Shown: in pieces, positions 1 to 10,141 of the stretch
Layout: every line of letters starts with the position of its first letter
Numbering within the stretch: the first letter of the stretch is position 1
Origin: an uncultured Atopobiaceae bacterium
Lineage (GTDB): Bacteria; Actinomycetota; Coriobacteriia; Coriobacteriales; Atopobiaceae
Assembly: GCA_900770865.1 (NCBI GenBank)
Contig: CAAGLU010000210.1
Span: 1 to 32,398, forward strand
Direction: 5' to 3'
DNA: 32,398 nucleotides
The notes under the pieces: generated by a model
What the model was told of the DNA's origin: nothing
Database searches by the model: none
What the model saw: the letters and a program-made list of their open reading frames with translations, nothing else
Position numbers and translations under genes: made by a program

Positions 1-210
1 AAGCTTGATGGTCTCCTCGGTCACAAGGTTCTTGGAGAGATCAAAGTGCAGGTCGTTGACGTCGTAGGAGAACTTTTCCACGCGGTCGGCGTCCTCGGCG
101 AACCACTCCTTGAGGCTAATGCCGTCGGAGACCAGCTTGTCGTGATGGTCCTGCAGCGCCTTCCAAGCTGCGGTCTTGGTGGCGTCGACGGGTGCGGGAA
201 TGTTTGGCAT
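1..210 (-). CDS. pgi: Glucose-6-phosphate isomerase, N-terminal 70 residues (partial at window edge)
   Basis: The gene runs off the left edge, so only the first 70 codons are visible. The peptide opens MPNIPAPVDATKTAAWKAL and continues with a pattern like the N-terminus of bacterial phosphoglucose isomerases: a Trp-x-x-Leu-x-x-His segment, a Leu-x-x-Trp-Phe-x-x-Asp-x-x-Arg stretch, then a block ending in Asp-Leu-Ser-Lys-Asn-x-Val-Thr-Glu-Glu-Thr. That last block corresponds to the family's conserved 'DYSKN' region. The enzyme would interconvert glucose-6-phosphate and fructose-6-phosphate in the cytoplasm. The ATG at 208-210 is preceded by an AAGGAG ribosome binding site, which fixes the start. 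Substrate-binding and catalytic residues lie outside the window, so the call rests on the N-terminal block alone. Confidence 0.78.
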   Translation of the reverse strand, partial: MPNIPAPVDATKTAAWKALQDHHDKLVSDGISLKEWFAEDADRVEKFSYDVNDLHFDLSKNLVTEETIKL

Positions 211-278
211 GGCGTAGCTCCTTGTCGCAATGGACAGCATACGGTTTAAGGATACCGCGTCTGGAGGCTGTCTGAACG

Positions 279-836
279 CTAGAAGGGCTCCCCCAGGGGA
301 GGTATCTGCTTAAGACGAGCCCACATGAGCTGCTTTTGGCGCTGGTCACCCAGGGCGGATGCAAACCCGCCCAGCGCCAGAACGCGCACGCCACGCACGC
401 AGACAACATAGCCGGGTTCGAGCATGGCTTCCTGGAAGCTTTGAAGCTCTGCAAGGTCGTCCGCATAGGCATCGCGCACGGCCTGCGCCGCCGCCTCATC
501 GCAGCATATAAGGGTAGCGGGATCAAGCGCCGCAAGCGCCTCCCGCACAAGTGGCGCCGGCAGCGCGCCGAGGCTCCCCGGCTCCGGAAGACAGATCGTG
601 CACCAGTCCTCCGGTTCGTAGCCCAGCTTGGCAAGCGACTTTCTCAGCGCCACACCGTCCGGGCCAGAAAGAAGTTCTGCGCCGGCCTGCTCCTCGGCCG
701 AGAGCTCGCCCTTGGCGAGAACAACCGCAGAGAAGGCATTGCCTCCCATGCGCACGCCACGCGCCGCCAGGCCAGAAAGCTCAGCCCTGACCTTCTCCAC
801 GTACGCCTCGCGACGCCGGTCCCGCTCCGTTGCCAT
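279..836 (-). CDS. Hypothetical protein, possibly uracil-DNA-glycosylase-like fold
   Basis: A 185-residue soluble protein with no signal peptide or membrane segment. The start is the ATG at 836, preceded by GGGAGG. An in-frame start nine codons earlier lacks such a site. The order of elements vaguely recalls uracil-DNA-glycosylase superfamily proteins: a segment around residues 35-75 ending in a 'GPDGVALRKSLAKLGY' helix, a hydrophobic strand with Cys ('DWCTICL'), a strand/helix 'LDPATLICCDEAAAQAVRDA' where the family often reads 'ILALG..A', and a C-terminal 'VLALGGFASALGD'. No family catalytic motif is intact, so function is unassigned. It lies head to tail with pgi (68 bases apart) and may share its direction of transcription. 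What is seen is the ORF and its start. The fold suggestion is inference. Confidence 0.6.
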   Translation of the reverse strand: MATERDRRREAYVEKVRAELSGLAARGVRMGGNAFSAVVLAKGELSAEEQAGAELLSGPDGVALRKSLAKLGYEPEDWCTICLPEPGSLGALPAPLVREALAALDPATLICCDEAAAQAVRDAYADDLAELQSFQEAMLEPGYVVCVRGVRVLALGGFASALGDQRQKQLMWARLKQIPPLGEPF

Positions 837-912
837 TGCACCCTCCCAAAGGCCGCTCGCCAAGGCAGGCGACCGCTCACATGTGATAATGGAGATAGCA
901 TTTTGCGCCCCA

Positions 913-941
913 TGTCACACCCAGTGTAAATCGGGTATAAG
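913..941 (+). promoter_or_regulatory. Candidate promoter for trxA
   Basis: A TATAAG hexamer (936-941) lies 17 bases after a weak TGTCAC hexamer (913-918), about 55 bases before the thioredoxin start. The -10 is good and the -35 poor, so this is tentative. Confidence 0.35.
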
Positions 942-995
942 CCGTCTCGACACGAAACCGCGGGCGAAGGCGTCCGCATCCGCTGGGAGGCAGAC

Positions 996-1316
996 ATGGC
1001 TACAACCCCTATCACCACCGACAAGTTCGATTCCGTCGTATCCGGTTCCGCAAAGCCCGTCCTTGTAGACTTCTGGGCGTCCTGGTGCGGCCCCTGCCGC
1101 GCGCTTGGCCCCGTGGTCGAGGAGATCTCCGGCGAGCTTAGCGACAAGCTCGACGTCTACAAGTGCAACGTGGACGAGGAGGCAGACCTTGCTACCAGGT
1201 TCCGCATCGTCTCCATCCCCACGCTCATCTTGTTCAAGAACGGCAAGCCCGTTCACACCATGGTGGGCAACATGCCCAAGGCCGAGCTCAAGAAGGAGCT
1301 CGAGGCCTACCTGTAA
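996..1316 (+). CDS. trxA: Thioredoxin
   Basis: A 106-residue classical thioredoxin, the usual family length. The redox-active motif Trp-Cys-Gly-Pro-Cys is at residues 30-34 within 'VDFWASWCGPCR'. The conserved cis-Pro loop follows as 'VSIPTLILFKNG', and the C-terminal helix ends the protein. It reduces disulfides in cytoplasmic proteins, normally recharged by thioredoxin reductase, which is not in this window. The ATG is preceded by GGGAGG at a normal distance. It appears monocistronic: its own promoter-like sequence lies upstream and a strong terminator follows at 1388-1419. Confidence 0.96.
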   Translation: MATTPITTDKFDSVVSGSAKPVLVDFWASWCGPCRALGPVVEEISGELSDKLDVYKCNVDEEADLATRFRIVSIPTLILFKNGKPVHTMVGNMPKAELKKELEAYL

Positions 1317-1387
1317 GGGCCGAGCGGGGCACGCGGCGCTTATCGCACAACACAGCGCTTGGATGCCCTAGACTTGTACGCAACGCG

Positions 1388-1419
1388 GGGCGGATGCCAT
1401 TGCGGCGTCCGCCCTTTTT
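1388..1419 (+). terminator. Rho-independent terminator after trxA
   Basis: An 11-bp stem (GGGCGGATGCC / GGCGTCCGCCC, one G-T pair) with a 5-base loop is followed directly by TTTTT. It ends the thioredoxin transcript before the PAP2 gene. Confidence 0.9.
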
Positions 1420-1449
1420 GTACTCCCGCGCTTGGGAAAGGACCTTCGC

Positions 1450-2118
1450 ATGGCCAAGCAGCTGTCAGAGAAGGGACACGCCTTTAGGAAGCTGGTGCGA
1501 GAGAACCTTCGGCTGGTCCTCGCGGCGGTGGCGGCATGCATCTTCATCTGGCTTCTGGAGGAGGTCGGCGAGGGCGAGCTCACCAAACTAGACGCTGCGG
1601 CCTACCAGCTCTTTGTTCAGAATCTCCGCCAGCCGTGGCTCACGCCGTACATGGAGTCCATCTCCGAGTTGGCTCAGCCCGTGGCGCTTCTCGTCATGCT
1701 GCTGGCGGTGGAGGCGTTTGCCCCGGGCCGCAGGCCGGGCGCCTGCGCGGCGGTCAACCTTGTGTGTGCCGTGGCGCTCAACGTCCTGCTCAAGCAGCTG
1801 GTGCAGCGACCCAGGCCGGATGGCTTTCGCCTTATCGCCGAGACAGGCTACAGCTTCCCCTCCGGCCACTCCATGGTGGCCATGGCGTTCTACGGGCTTC
1901 TCGCCTGGATGGTGTGGCACTACGAGCGTGACCGCTTTGTGCGCTGGCTCTGCGTGATTGGTTTTGGCCTGGTGATTGCCCTCATCGGCATTAGCCGCAT
2001 CTACCTGGGCGTCCACTACGCCTCCGACGTGATTGCCGGCTTCTGCGTTTCGCTCATCTGGCTTGCGCTCTACACCAAGCTCGTGGTGCCGCTGATGTTG
2101 GACGAGAAGAACACGTAG
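1450..2118 (+). CDS. PAP2-family membrane phosphatase
   Basis: A 222-residue integral membrane protein with about six hydrophobic segments. All three parts of the PAP2 acid-phosphatase signature are present: K-x6-RP at residues 115-123 ('KQLVQRPRP'), PSGH at 137-140, and SR-x5-H-x3-D at 182-193 ('SRIYLGVHYASD'). Members remove phosphate from lipid phosphates such as undecaprenyl pyrophosphate or phosphatidic acid, with the active site on the outer face of the membrane. A role in recycling the undecaprenyl carrier is possible but inferred. I chose the ATG at 1450, preceded by AAAGGA. A TTG six codons earlier has no better site. It is convergent with the phosphoesterase gene ending at 2146, and no clear terminator is seen in the 27-base gap. 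Confidence 0.9.
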   Translation: MAKQLSEKGHAFRKLVRENLRLVLAAVAACIFIWLLEEVGEGELTKLDAAAYQLFVQNLRQPWLTPYMESISELAQPVALLVMLLAVEAFAPGRRPGACAAVNLVCAVALNVLLKQLVQRPRPDGFRLIAETGYSFPSGHSMVAMAFYGLLAWMVWHYERDRFVRWLCVIGFGLVIALIGISRIYLGVHYASDVIAGFCVSLIWLALYTKLVVPLMLDEKNT

Positions 2119-2145
2119 ATTAATAGATAGCTGGCGATATGGCGC

Positions 2146-2607
2146 TTACTCGCCCTCGTCCAGGGGAATAATGCGCGCCGAGACGACCTTGCCCTCCTCG
2201 CAGATGATCCGTCCCATACTGGGGCCACCGGAGCGTGGATAGGTGGGGCTGCCGGGGTTCATTACCAGCACGCCGGTTGCGCCGTCCTTCTCGACAAACG
2301 GGTGGTGCGTGTGGCCGCAGATGGCAATGTCGCAGAGCTTGAGGTCTAGCCGCTCGCGGTAGTGGCAGACCTCCCAGCGCAGCCCGCTTGAAAAGAAGAT
2401 CTTGACGCGCTTGACCTCGGGGCCAAAGTCGTATGACCAGTCATTGTTGCCCAGGCAAAGCTGTACCGGGGCAATCTGGTTGAGCGTGCGGTAGTCGGAC
2501 GCGGAGCAGATGTCACCCGCATGGACAATGGTATCTGCACCCTGAAGCTCGTCGAGCAGCCTCTTCGAGAGGTACCCATGCGTGTCCGAGATGATGTCGT
2601 AGCGCAT
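2146..2607 (-). CDS. YfcE/MJ0936-type metallophosphoesterase
   Basis: A 153-residue calcineurin-like phosphoesterase. The metal-binding motifs are in order: Asp8-x-His10 ('ISDTH'), 'HAGD' with Asp32, 'GNND' around 53-56, and 'GHTH' at 98-101. The family hydrolyses small phosphodiesters or cyclic nucleotides with two metal ions. The physiological substrate cannot be told from sequence. The start is the ATG at 2607, where the protein opens MRYDIISDTHG as is typical; the ORF extends 40 codons further upstream but into the neighbouring gene and low-complexity Arg/Ser codons. The ribosome binding site is modest (AAGG). It lies 46 bases downstream of the LytTR regulator on the same strand and is probably the last gene of that transcript. 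Confidence 0.88.
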   Translation of the reverse strand: MRYDIISDTHGYLSKRLLDELQGADTIVHAGDICSASDYRTLNQIAPVQLCLGNNDWSYDFGPEVKRVKIFFSSGLRWEVCHYRERLDLKLCDIAICGHTHHPFVEKDGATGVLVMNPGSPTYPRSGGPSMGRIICEEGKVVSARIIPLDEGE

Positions 2608-2653
2608 CCTAGCCTTGCTCTCTCTTGCCCTGCCGCCCCACAGCCACCAGCCT

Positions 2654-3373
2654 CTAGAGACCAAGCGCGCGCTTGAGGGCAACCACGCGGCGGCGCGAGA
2701 CCGAGATCTTCTTGCCCTCGATGCCATTGATGCCCAGCTGGAGGATGCCGCTGGAGACCACCTCGACGTCCTCGACGTATTCGAGGTTCACGATGTAGCC
2801 GCGGTGCACGCGGAAGAAGCCGTGCGGCGCGAGCTTCTGCTCGAGCTTGGCAAGCGAGATCGTGGAGAGGTAGCGGTCATCGTCCGTGTAGATGCAGGAG
2901 TAGTCGTCCTTGGCCTCGATGTAGCGAATCTGGTCGATGGGCACGAGCACCTTGCGGCCGCTCTTGACCACGGGGATGCGCTCGACCGAGGAGTGCGACT
3001 GGGGCTGCGGCTTGACGCGCGACTGCACCTTGTCCAGGGCCTGGTTAAGACGGTCCGTCTCGACGGGCTTCATGAGGTAGTCGATGGCGTCGACGTCAAA
3101 GGCCTCAAGCGCATACTCGCTGTAGGCGGTCACGAAGACCACCGCAGGCGGGTTCTTGAGCTTGTGGAGCGCCTCCGCGAGCTGCATGCCGTTGGTCTTC
3201 GGCATCGAGACGTCGAGGAAGATGACGTCTGCGCGTGCCTCCATGAGCCGCTCTACCGCTTCGCGTGCGCTTGACGCCTCGGTGATGGCGTCCACACGCC
3301 CGGTCTCCTCAAGGAGGTAGCGCAGCTCGGAACGGGCGGGAGCCTCATCATCGACAATCATCGCACGCAGCAT
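2654..3373 (-). CDS. LytTR-family response regulator
   Basis: A 239-residue two-component response regulator. The N-terminal receiver domain (about 1-120) has the acidic pair Asp8-Asp9, the phosphoacceptor Asp54 in 'IFLDVSMPK', the Thr in 'FVTAYSEYA', and Lys102 in 'YLMKPV'. A Gln/Ser-rich linker leads to a C-terminal LytTR DNA-binding domain (about 133-236), with the typical 'IRYIEAKDDYSCIYTDD' and 'FFRVHRGYIVNLEYVEDVE' segments. LytTR proteins bind pairs of about 9-bp direct repeats about 21 bp apart and usually activate nearby or metabolic genes. The gene follows the LytS-type kinase after 85 bases, so the two form the obvious cognate pair. A candidate self-regulatory site lies upstream at 3439-3455. 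Confidence 0.94.
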   Translation of the reverse strand: MLRAMIVDDEAPARSELRYLLEETGRVDAITEASSAREAVERLMEARADVIFLDVSMPKTNGMQLAEALHKLKNPPAVVFVTAYSEYALEAFDVDAIDYLMKPVETDRLNQALDKVQSRVKPQPQSHSSVERIPVVKSGRKVLVPIDQIRYIEAKDDYSCIYTDDDRYLSTISLAKLEQKLAPHGFFRVHRGYIVNLEYVEDVEVVSSGILQLGINGIEGKKISVSRRRVVALKRALGL

Positions 3374-3438
3374 TACAACAACCTACCTTCCGCTGCGGCA
3401 CGCATCCCGCCGCAGACACGCAAAGAAGCATCTTTGCC

Positions 3439-3455
3439 TACCGTTTACCGTTAGT
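3439..3455 (+). promoter_or_regulatory. Candidate LytTR binding site upstream of the LytTR regulator
   Basis: A tandem TACCGTT-TACCGTT sits across the gap between the kinase and regulator genes. Its part ACCGTTAGT (3447-3455) matches every position of the LytTR consensus as I recall it, [TA][AC][CA]GTTN[AG][TG]. The overlapping ACCGTTTAC (3440-3448) misses one position. No clean partner 21 bp away was found. Confidence 0.35.
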
Positions 3456-3458
3456 ATG

Positions 3459-4802
3459 CTACCCCTTGGACCCGTTATGCAACGTCAGGGCCGCCTCGCC
3501 CAGTCGCAGGGTCACGCAGGTCCCCTCTCCGGGCTTAGAGATTATCTCCACGCCGGAGCCGGCGCCGTAAAAGCGCTCAACGCGCTCGGCAACGTTCTTG
3601 AGGGCGATTCCGGTGCCCTTCTCCTCGCCAGAGGGCTTCGATGCCGCAGCAAGGAGCCTGTCCGCTGTCTCCTGGTCCATGCCAAGACCGTCGTCCGCCA
3701 CTGCTACCAGCACATCGTTGCCATCCACGGCAACGTGGATGTCTATGTGGAGCGCGCCCTCCTCGCGCATGGCATGGCGTACGGAGTTCTCGACGATGGG
3801 CTGCACCAGGAACGAAGGCACAGGGAGGCTCTCGCAGCCCGGCTCTACGAACTCCTCCTCCACTATGCGGTCCTCGCCAAAGCGTGCCTTCTCAATCTTG
3901 AGGTAGCGCCGTGTCTGCTCGAGCTCGCGCGAGAGCGGGATGAGCTGGTCGGACCCCTCGAGCGTGCGGCGGTAGAAGATCGAGAACTCGCGGAGGAGGT
4001 CGCGTGCCTTAGTTGGGTCGGTGCGGGTGAGCGACGCGATGGTGTTGAGCGTGTTAAAGAGGAAGTGTGGGTTAATCTGCGCCTGGAGCGCCTTGACCTC
4101 GGCACGGGCGAGAAGCTCGGCCTGGCGGTCAAGTTCGTAGGACGAGAGCTGCGTCGAGAGGAGCTCGCCAAAACCCTTGGCGATGGCCAGCTGCGTCCGG
4201 TCGATGTCCGTGCCGCTGCGGTAATAGAGTTTGATTGTGCCCATGGGCTCGTCTTGCACCAGGAGCGGCACAATGATTCCAAAAGCTCGACCAGAGCGGT
4301 TCTGGACCAGGTTGAAGTGGCGCGTGGTCTGGTCACCGTCATCCATCGAGACAAACGTCTCCATGCGCTTGCTCTCGAGGACCTCGAGCGTGGGAACTGT
4401 GTTCTCGCTGCCGGCTGGCGTGCCAACGCTATGCTCGCCCTCATAGGCAAGAACCTTCTTGGTATTAGTGACGGCTATGCCAACGGCTGCCGTCTCGGGA
4501 AGCAGCAGGCGGCAGATGCGCGCGGCATTCTCGGGCGTGAGACCGTGGTTGCAGCTACGCAGGGTCTCGGAGGCAATGGCGAGGGTCCTCTCGGTTGCCT
4601 CGGCGCGCATGGTGTCCGGCACCAGGTTGATGGTACCAAAGGCAACGATGACCACGGCAAGCCCCGCACCTGCGAGCATAGAGGCGGTGACGTTACCCTC
4701 CGCGACGCCCCATGCCACAAGAAGCAGCAGGATTGCCGTCACGGCGCTGAGGGCGATGTTGATGACGCTTGGCGAGAGCGAGGTCGAGTTGTCATCACTC
4801 AT
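3459..4802 (-). CDS. LytS-type sensor histidine kinase with GAF domain
   Basis: A 447-residue membrane kinase. Two hydrophobic segments at about 12-32 and 40-61 anchor it, then a GAF-like domain (about 76-222) reads as in the LytS/BtsS family ('RICRLLLPETAAVGIAVT', 'VLAYEGE', 'GTIKLYYRSG'). A linker 'RQAELLARAEVKALQAQINP' leads to the phosphoacceptor His246 in NPHFLFN. The C-terminus is a HATPase domain with 'VQPIVENSVRHA' (N box), 'VADDGLGM' (G1) and 'GTGIALKNV' (G2). Classical LytS proteins carry a multi-pass 5TM-LYT sensor, which is missing here. I chose the ATG at 4802, preceded by AAGGA; the ORF extends upstream into the glycosyltransferase gene, with which it overlaps by 8 bases. The partner is the LytTR regulator just downstream. 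The signal is unknown. Confidence 0.92.
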   Translation of the reverse strand: MSDDNSTSLSPSVINIALSAVTAILLLLVAWGVAEGNVTASMLAGAGLAVVIVAFGTINLVPDTMRAEATERTLAIASETLRSCNHGLTPENAARICRLLLPETAAVGIAVTNTKKVLAYEGEHSVGTPAGSENTVPTLEVLESKRMETFVSMDDGDQTTRHFNLVQNRSGRAFGIIVPLLVQDEPMGTIKLYYRSGTDIDRTQLAIAKGFGELLSTQLSSYELDRQAELLARAEVKALQAQINPHFLFNTLNTIASLTRTDPTKARDLLREFSIFYRRTLEGSDQLIPLSRELEQTRRYLKIEKARFGEDRIVEEEFVEPGCESLPVPSFLVQPIVENSVRHAMREEGALHIDIHVAVDGNDVLVAVADDGLGMDQETADRLLAAASKPSGEEKGTGIALKNVAERVERFYGAGSGVEIISKPGEGTCVTLRLGEAALTLHNGSKG

Positions 4803-6018
4803 GGGAGCTTCCTTTCGCGGGCGAGCCCGTGCCCAGGAGCTCACGCTGGAGATATCGACTGTTCCAGATAGACGAGGCTATGCTCGGCCAGATAGTGGCA
4901 AACGAGAGGTAGCGCGTTGTTGCCTCCTGCGCGTATCGGTCTGCCTCGCGGCAGCCCGTGCGCAGGATGCGCAGGTTGTCTGAGCGGTCGCGCCCCACAA
5001 GGGCCCGACGGGCAGCCGTACCCCTCACGCGCGAGCGCACCTGCGGGGTAAGCCACGGGCCCGGGTACGGCATGAGTGACTCGGGGGTGACAGTGCGCAG
5101 GTCTCGGCGTGCGTTCATAGCTTCGAGCTTGCGATACTCGTAGAACCAACGGTAGACGTCCTGCATGAAGATGGAGGGCGTGGACGCCATCTCCTCTGGT
5201 GGCTGCATGCGCACGTGCCACGTGTTGTCAAACCACACGTCGATGCCATTGGCGCGCAGGTCGAGAAGGTAGTCGAGATCTTCTCCGCGCGTAATGTAGG
5301 GGTCGAAGGGCACTCGCGTGAACGCAGAGGCATGAATGGAGCAGCACCCACCGCAGAGGTAGCTCGAGCGCAAGATGCGCGTTGGCGAGGTGAGATAGCG
5401 CTTCATCAGCTCGTTGAAGCCCACGTGCTTGGACCATAGCTGCTCACACCACTCTGTCTGGACAGGCGCGTAGGGAGAGCTGCGCACGTCCACGTAGCAG
5501 CCACTCTTTGCAAGGATGGGTAGGTCCTGACGGGTGAGTGAGTCAAGGCCGTAGACGGCGTCGATAAGATAGTCCTCATTGAGCGCCACCTCATCATCGT
5601 CCAGGAAGACCACGGCGTCGTGGCCAAAGGCCGAGGCCACGGCCAGGCCCATGTTTCGGATGGCACCGTAGCCGCGCAACGCGATGGGATCGCCCTGCAG
5701 CTTGGCATACATGCTGGCGCACTGCTCCTGAACCGCCGAGGCCTCCTCGTCACCAATGACGATGGGGTTAAGGTCCATGTGATTGCGGCAGATGGAGTTC
5801 ACGCGGGCACGCGCAGACTTGGCACAGGACGGTGCAGCGACGAGCAGAACTATGACGCGATCCACGCCGCGCACTTGTTCGAGCGATGAGAGGCACATTT
5901 CGAGCTCTGGCAGCGGCTTGGTGATGGGCGTGGAGTAATCGTAGGAGCCGCGCTCCCCCAGCCGGCCGTGAGACTGGCTCTCGGCCCAGTACGAGGGGAT
6001 TACGATGACGGGATTCAC
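4795..6018 (-). CDS. Family-2-like glycosyltransferase (GT-A fold)
   Basis: A 407-residue soluble protein. It begins VNPVIVIPSYW at a GTG codon (6016-6018) preceded by GGAGG, which decides the start. The N-terminal two-thirds looks like a GT-A nucleotide-sugar transferase: a Rossmann-like first strand, 'GYGAIRNMGLAVAS' before the metal motif, then 'VVFLDDDEVALNEDYL', with the Asp-Asp-Asp-Glu run as the DxD metal/nucleotide-sugar site. A later 'GEDLDYLLDLRANGIDVWFDN' matches the ED(L/V)-type acceptor motif seen in GT2 enzymes. The acceptor and sugar cannot be read from sequence. The last about 60 residues are Arg-rich and helical. The 8-base overlap with the kinase gene suggests co-transcription, although a functional link with the two-component system is only inferred. 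Confidence 0.8.
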   Translation of the reverse strand: MNPVIVIPSYWAESQSHGRLGERGSYDYSTPITKPLPELEMCLSSLEQVRGVDRVIVLLVAAPSCAKSARARVNSICRNHMDLNPIVIGDEEASAVQEQCASMYAKLQGDPIALRGYGAIRNMGLAVASAFGHDAVVFLDDDEVALNEDYLIDAVYGLDSLTRQDLPILAKSGCYVDVRSSPYAPVQTEWCEQLWSKHVGFNELMKRYLTSPTRILRSSYLCGGCCSIHASAFTRVPFDPYITRGEDLDYLLDLRANGIDVWFDNTWHVRMQPPEEMASTPSIFMQDVYRWFYEYRKLEAMNARRDLRTVTPESLMPYPGPWLTPQVRSRVRGTAARRALVGRDRSDNLRILRTGCREADRYAQEATTRYLSFATIWPSIASSIWNSRYLQRELLGTGSPAKGSSHE

Positions 6019-6142
6019 GGCAGCCTCCGGTTGGACAGACGTTCGCCACAGCCTTACACAGTGGTGTGTTCCATGGTACCGCACGTGGGCTTCTCGCTGC
6101 CGCCCGGGCAACCAATGCCCCTCTCCGCCCTCTGCCCACAAG

Positions 6143-6173
6143 AAGAGGCCCCCGCCGCAGGCAGGGGCCTCTT
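6143..6173 (-). terminator. Rho-independent terminator after nifJ
   Basis: On the minus strand, an AAGAGGCCCC / GGGGGCCTCTT stem of about 10 bp with a short GC loop is followed by a T-rich tract. It lies 44 bases after the nifJ stop and separates nifJ from the glycosyltransferase. Confidence 0.85.
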
Positions 6174-6216
6174 TCGCTGCGCGGACTAGCCGGCAGCGGG
6201 TCTTGCTAGAAGGGCA

Positions 6217-9771
<3,555 letters not shown>

Positions 9772-10132
9772 ATCCTCTCCTTCTCAGCAATGCCGTCGTC
9801 ATGACGGAAGTTGCCAAACTTAGCGCCCCGGGGACTGGCTGGCCCCGAGACTTGTGCCTTGAAAACTGCGGAAGGCAGTTGCCCAGACAGGGTTCATGAT
9901 ACCGCAACGCATCCGGCTTCATACCGCAGCGAGGACGTAGCAAGCCGTTGAGCGGCGGGGTTCGAGCCGGCTTAAATACCCTTGTCTAGCTAGGGATTCT
10001 TTGAACTGGGGCGATATCGCCCATGACGGCACACGGGCACGCGAGACGCTCCTGACGCATATAAGGAATTGACCGATGCGACTTACCGCTTACCGCAAAA
10101 ATCAAGCCGTCTGCCGCAATGTGGGACCGTGG
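9772..10132. other. 361-base upstream region of nifJ with spaced repeats
   Basis: No gene is seen here. It holds the nifJ ribosome binding site and leader, a short GC hairpin (CGGGG ... CCCCG near 9827-9847), a 6-bp inverted AACTGC/GCAGTT near 9864-9880, and two groups of TACCGC-type repeats (annotated separately). No convincing -35/-10 pair was found on the minus strand, which would suit an activator-dependent promoter. Confidence 0.6.
9900..9930 (-). promoter_or_regulatory. Direct-repeat operator candidate, nifJ-proximal
   Basis: TACCGCAAC (9900-9908) and TACCGCAGC (9922-9930) are direct repeats 22 bp apart, about 130-160 bases upstream of the nifJ start. This is two helical turns, the arrangement used by LytTR-type regulators, but the core differs from the usual GTT. 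The binding protein is unknown. Confidence 0.4.
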
Positions 10133-10141
10133 TTACCGCTT
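10084..10141 (-). promoter_or_regulatory. Direct-repeat cluster, nifJ-distal
   Basis: A tandem TACCGCT-TACCGCA (10084-10097) is followed in phase by TGCCGCAAT (10112-10120) and TACCGCTTC (10134-10142), at steps of 21 and 22 bp. The last copy runs into the end of the neighbouring coding region. The tandem pair resembles the TACCGTT-TACCGTT pair at 3439-3452. Confidence 0.35.

Noticed and set aside
46..249. 67-codon plus-strand ORF at the window start
   Set aside because: Antisense to the pgi 5' end, which has the better start and a recognisable protein.
3456..4871. 471-codon plus-strand open frame opposite the histidine kinase
   Set aside because: Shadow frame. The kinase on the minus strand has complete GAF, phosphoacceptor His and HATPase motifs and a good ribosome binding site.
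9860..9905. TPP-riboswitch-like segment in the nifJ leader (minus strand TGAACCCTGTCTGGGCAA)
   Set aside because: It resembles the TGAACCTGATCTGG part of the THI box, but the obligatory CTGAGA half is absent upstream and nifJ is not a typical TPP-riboswitch target.
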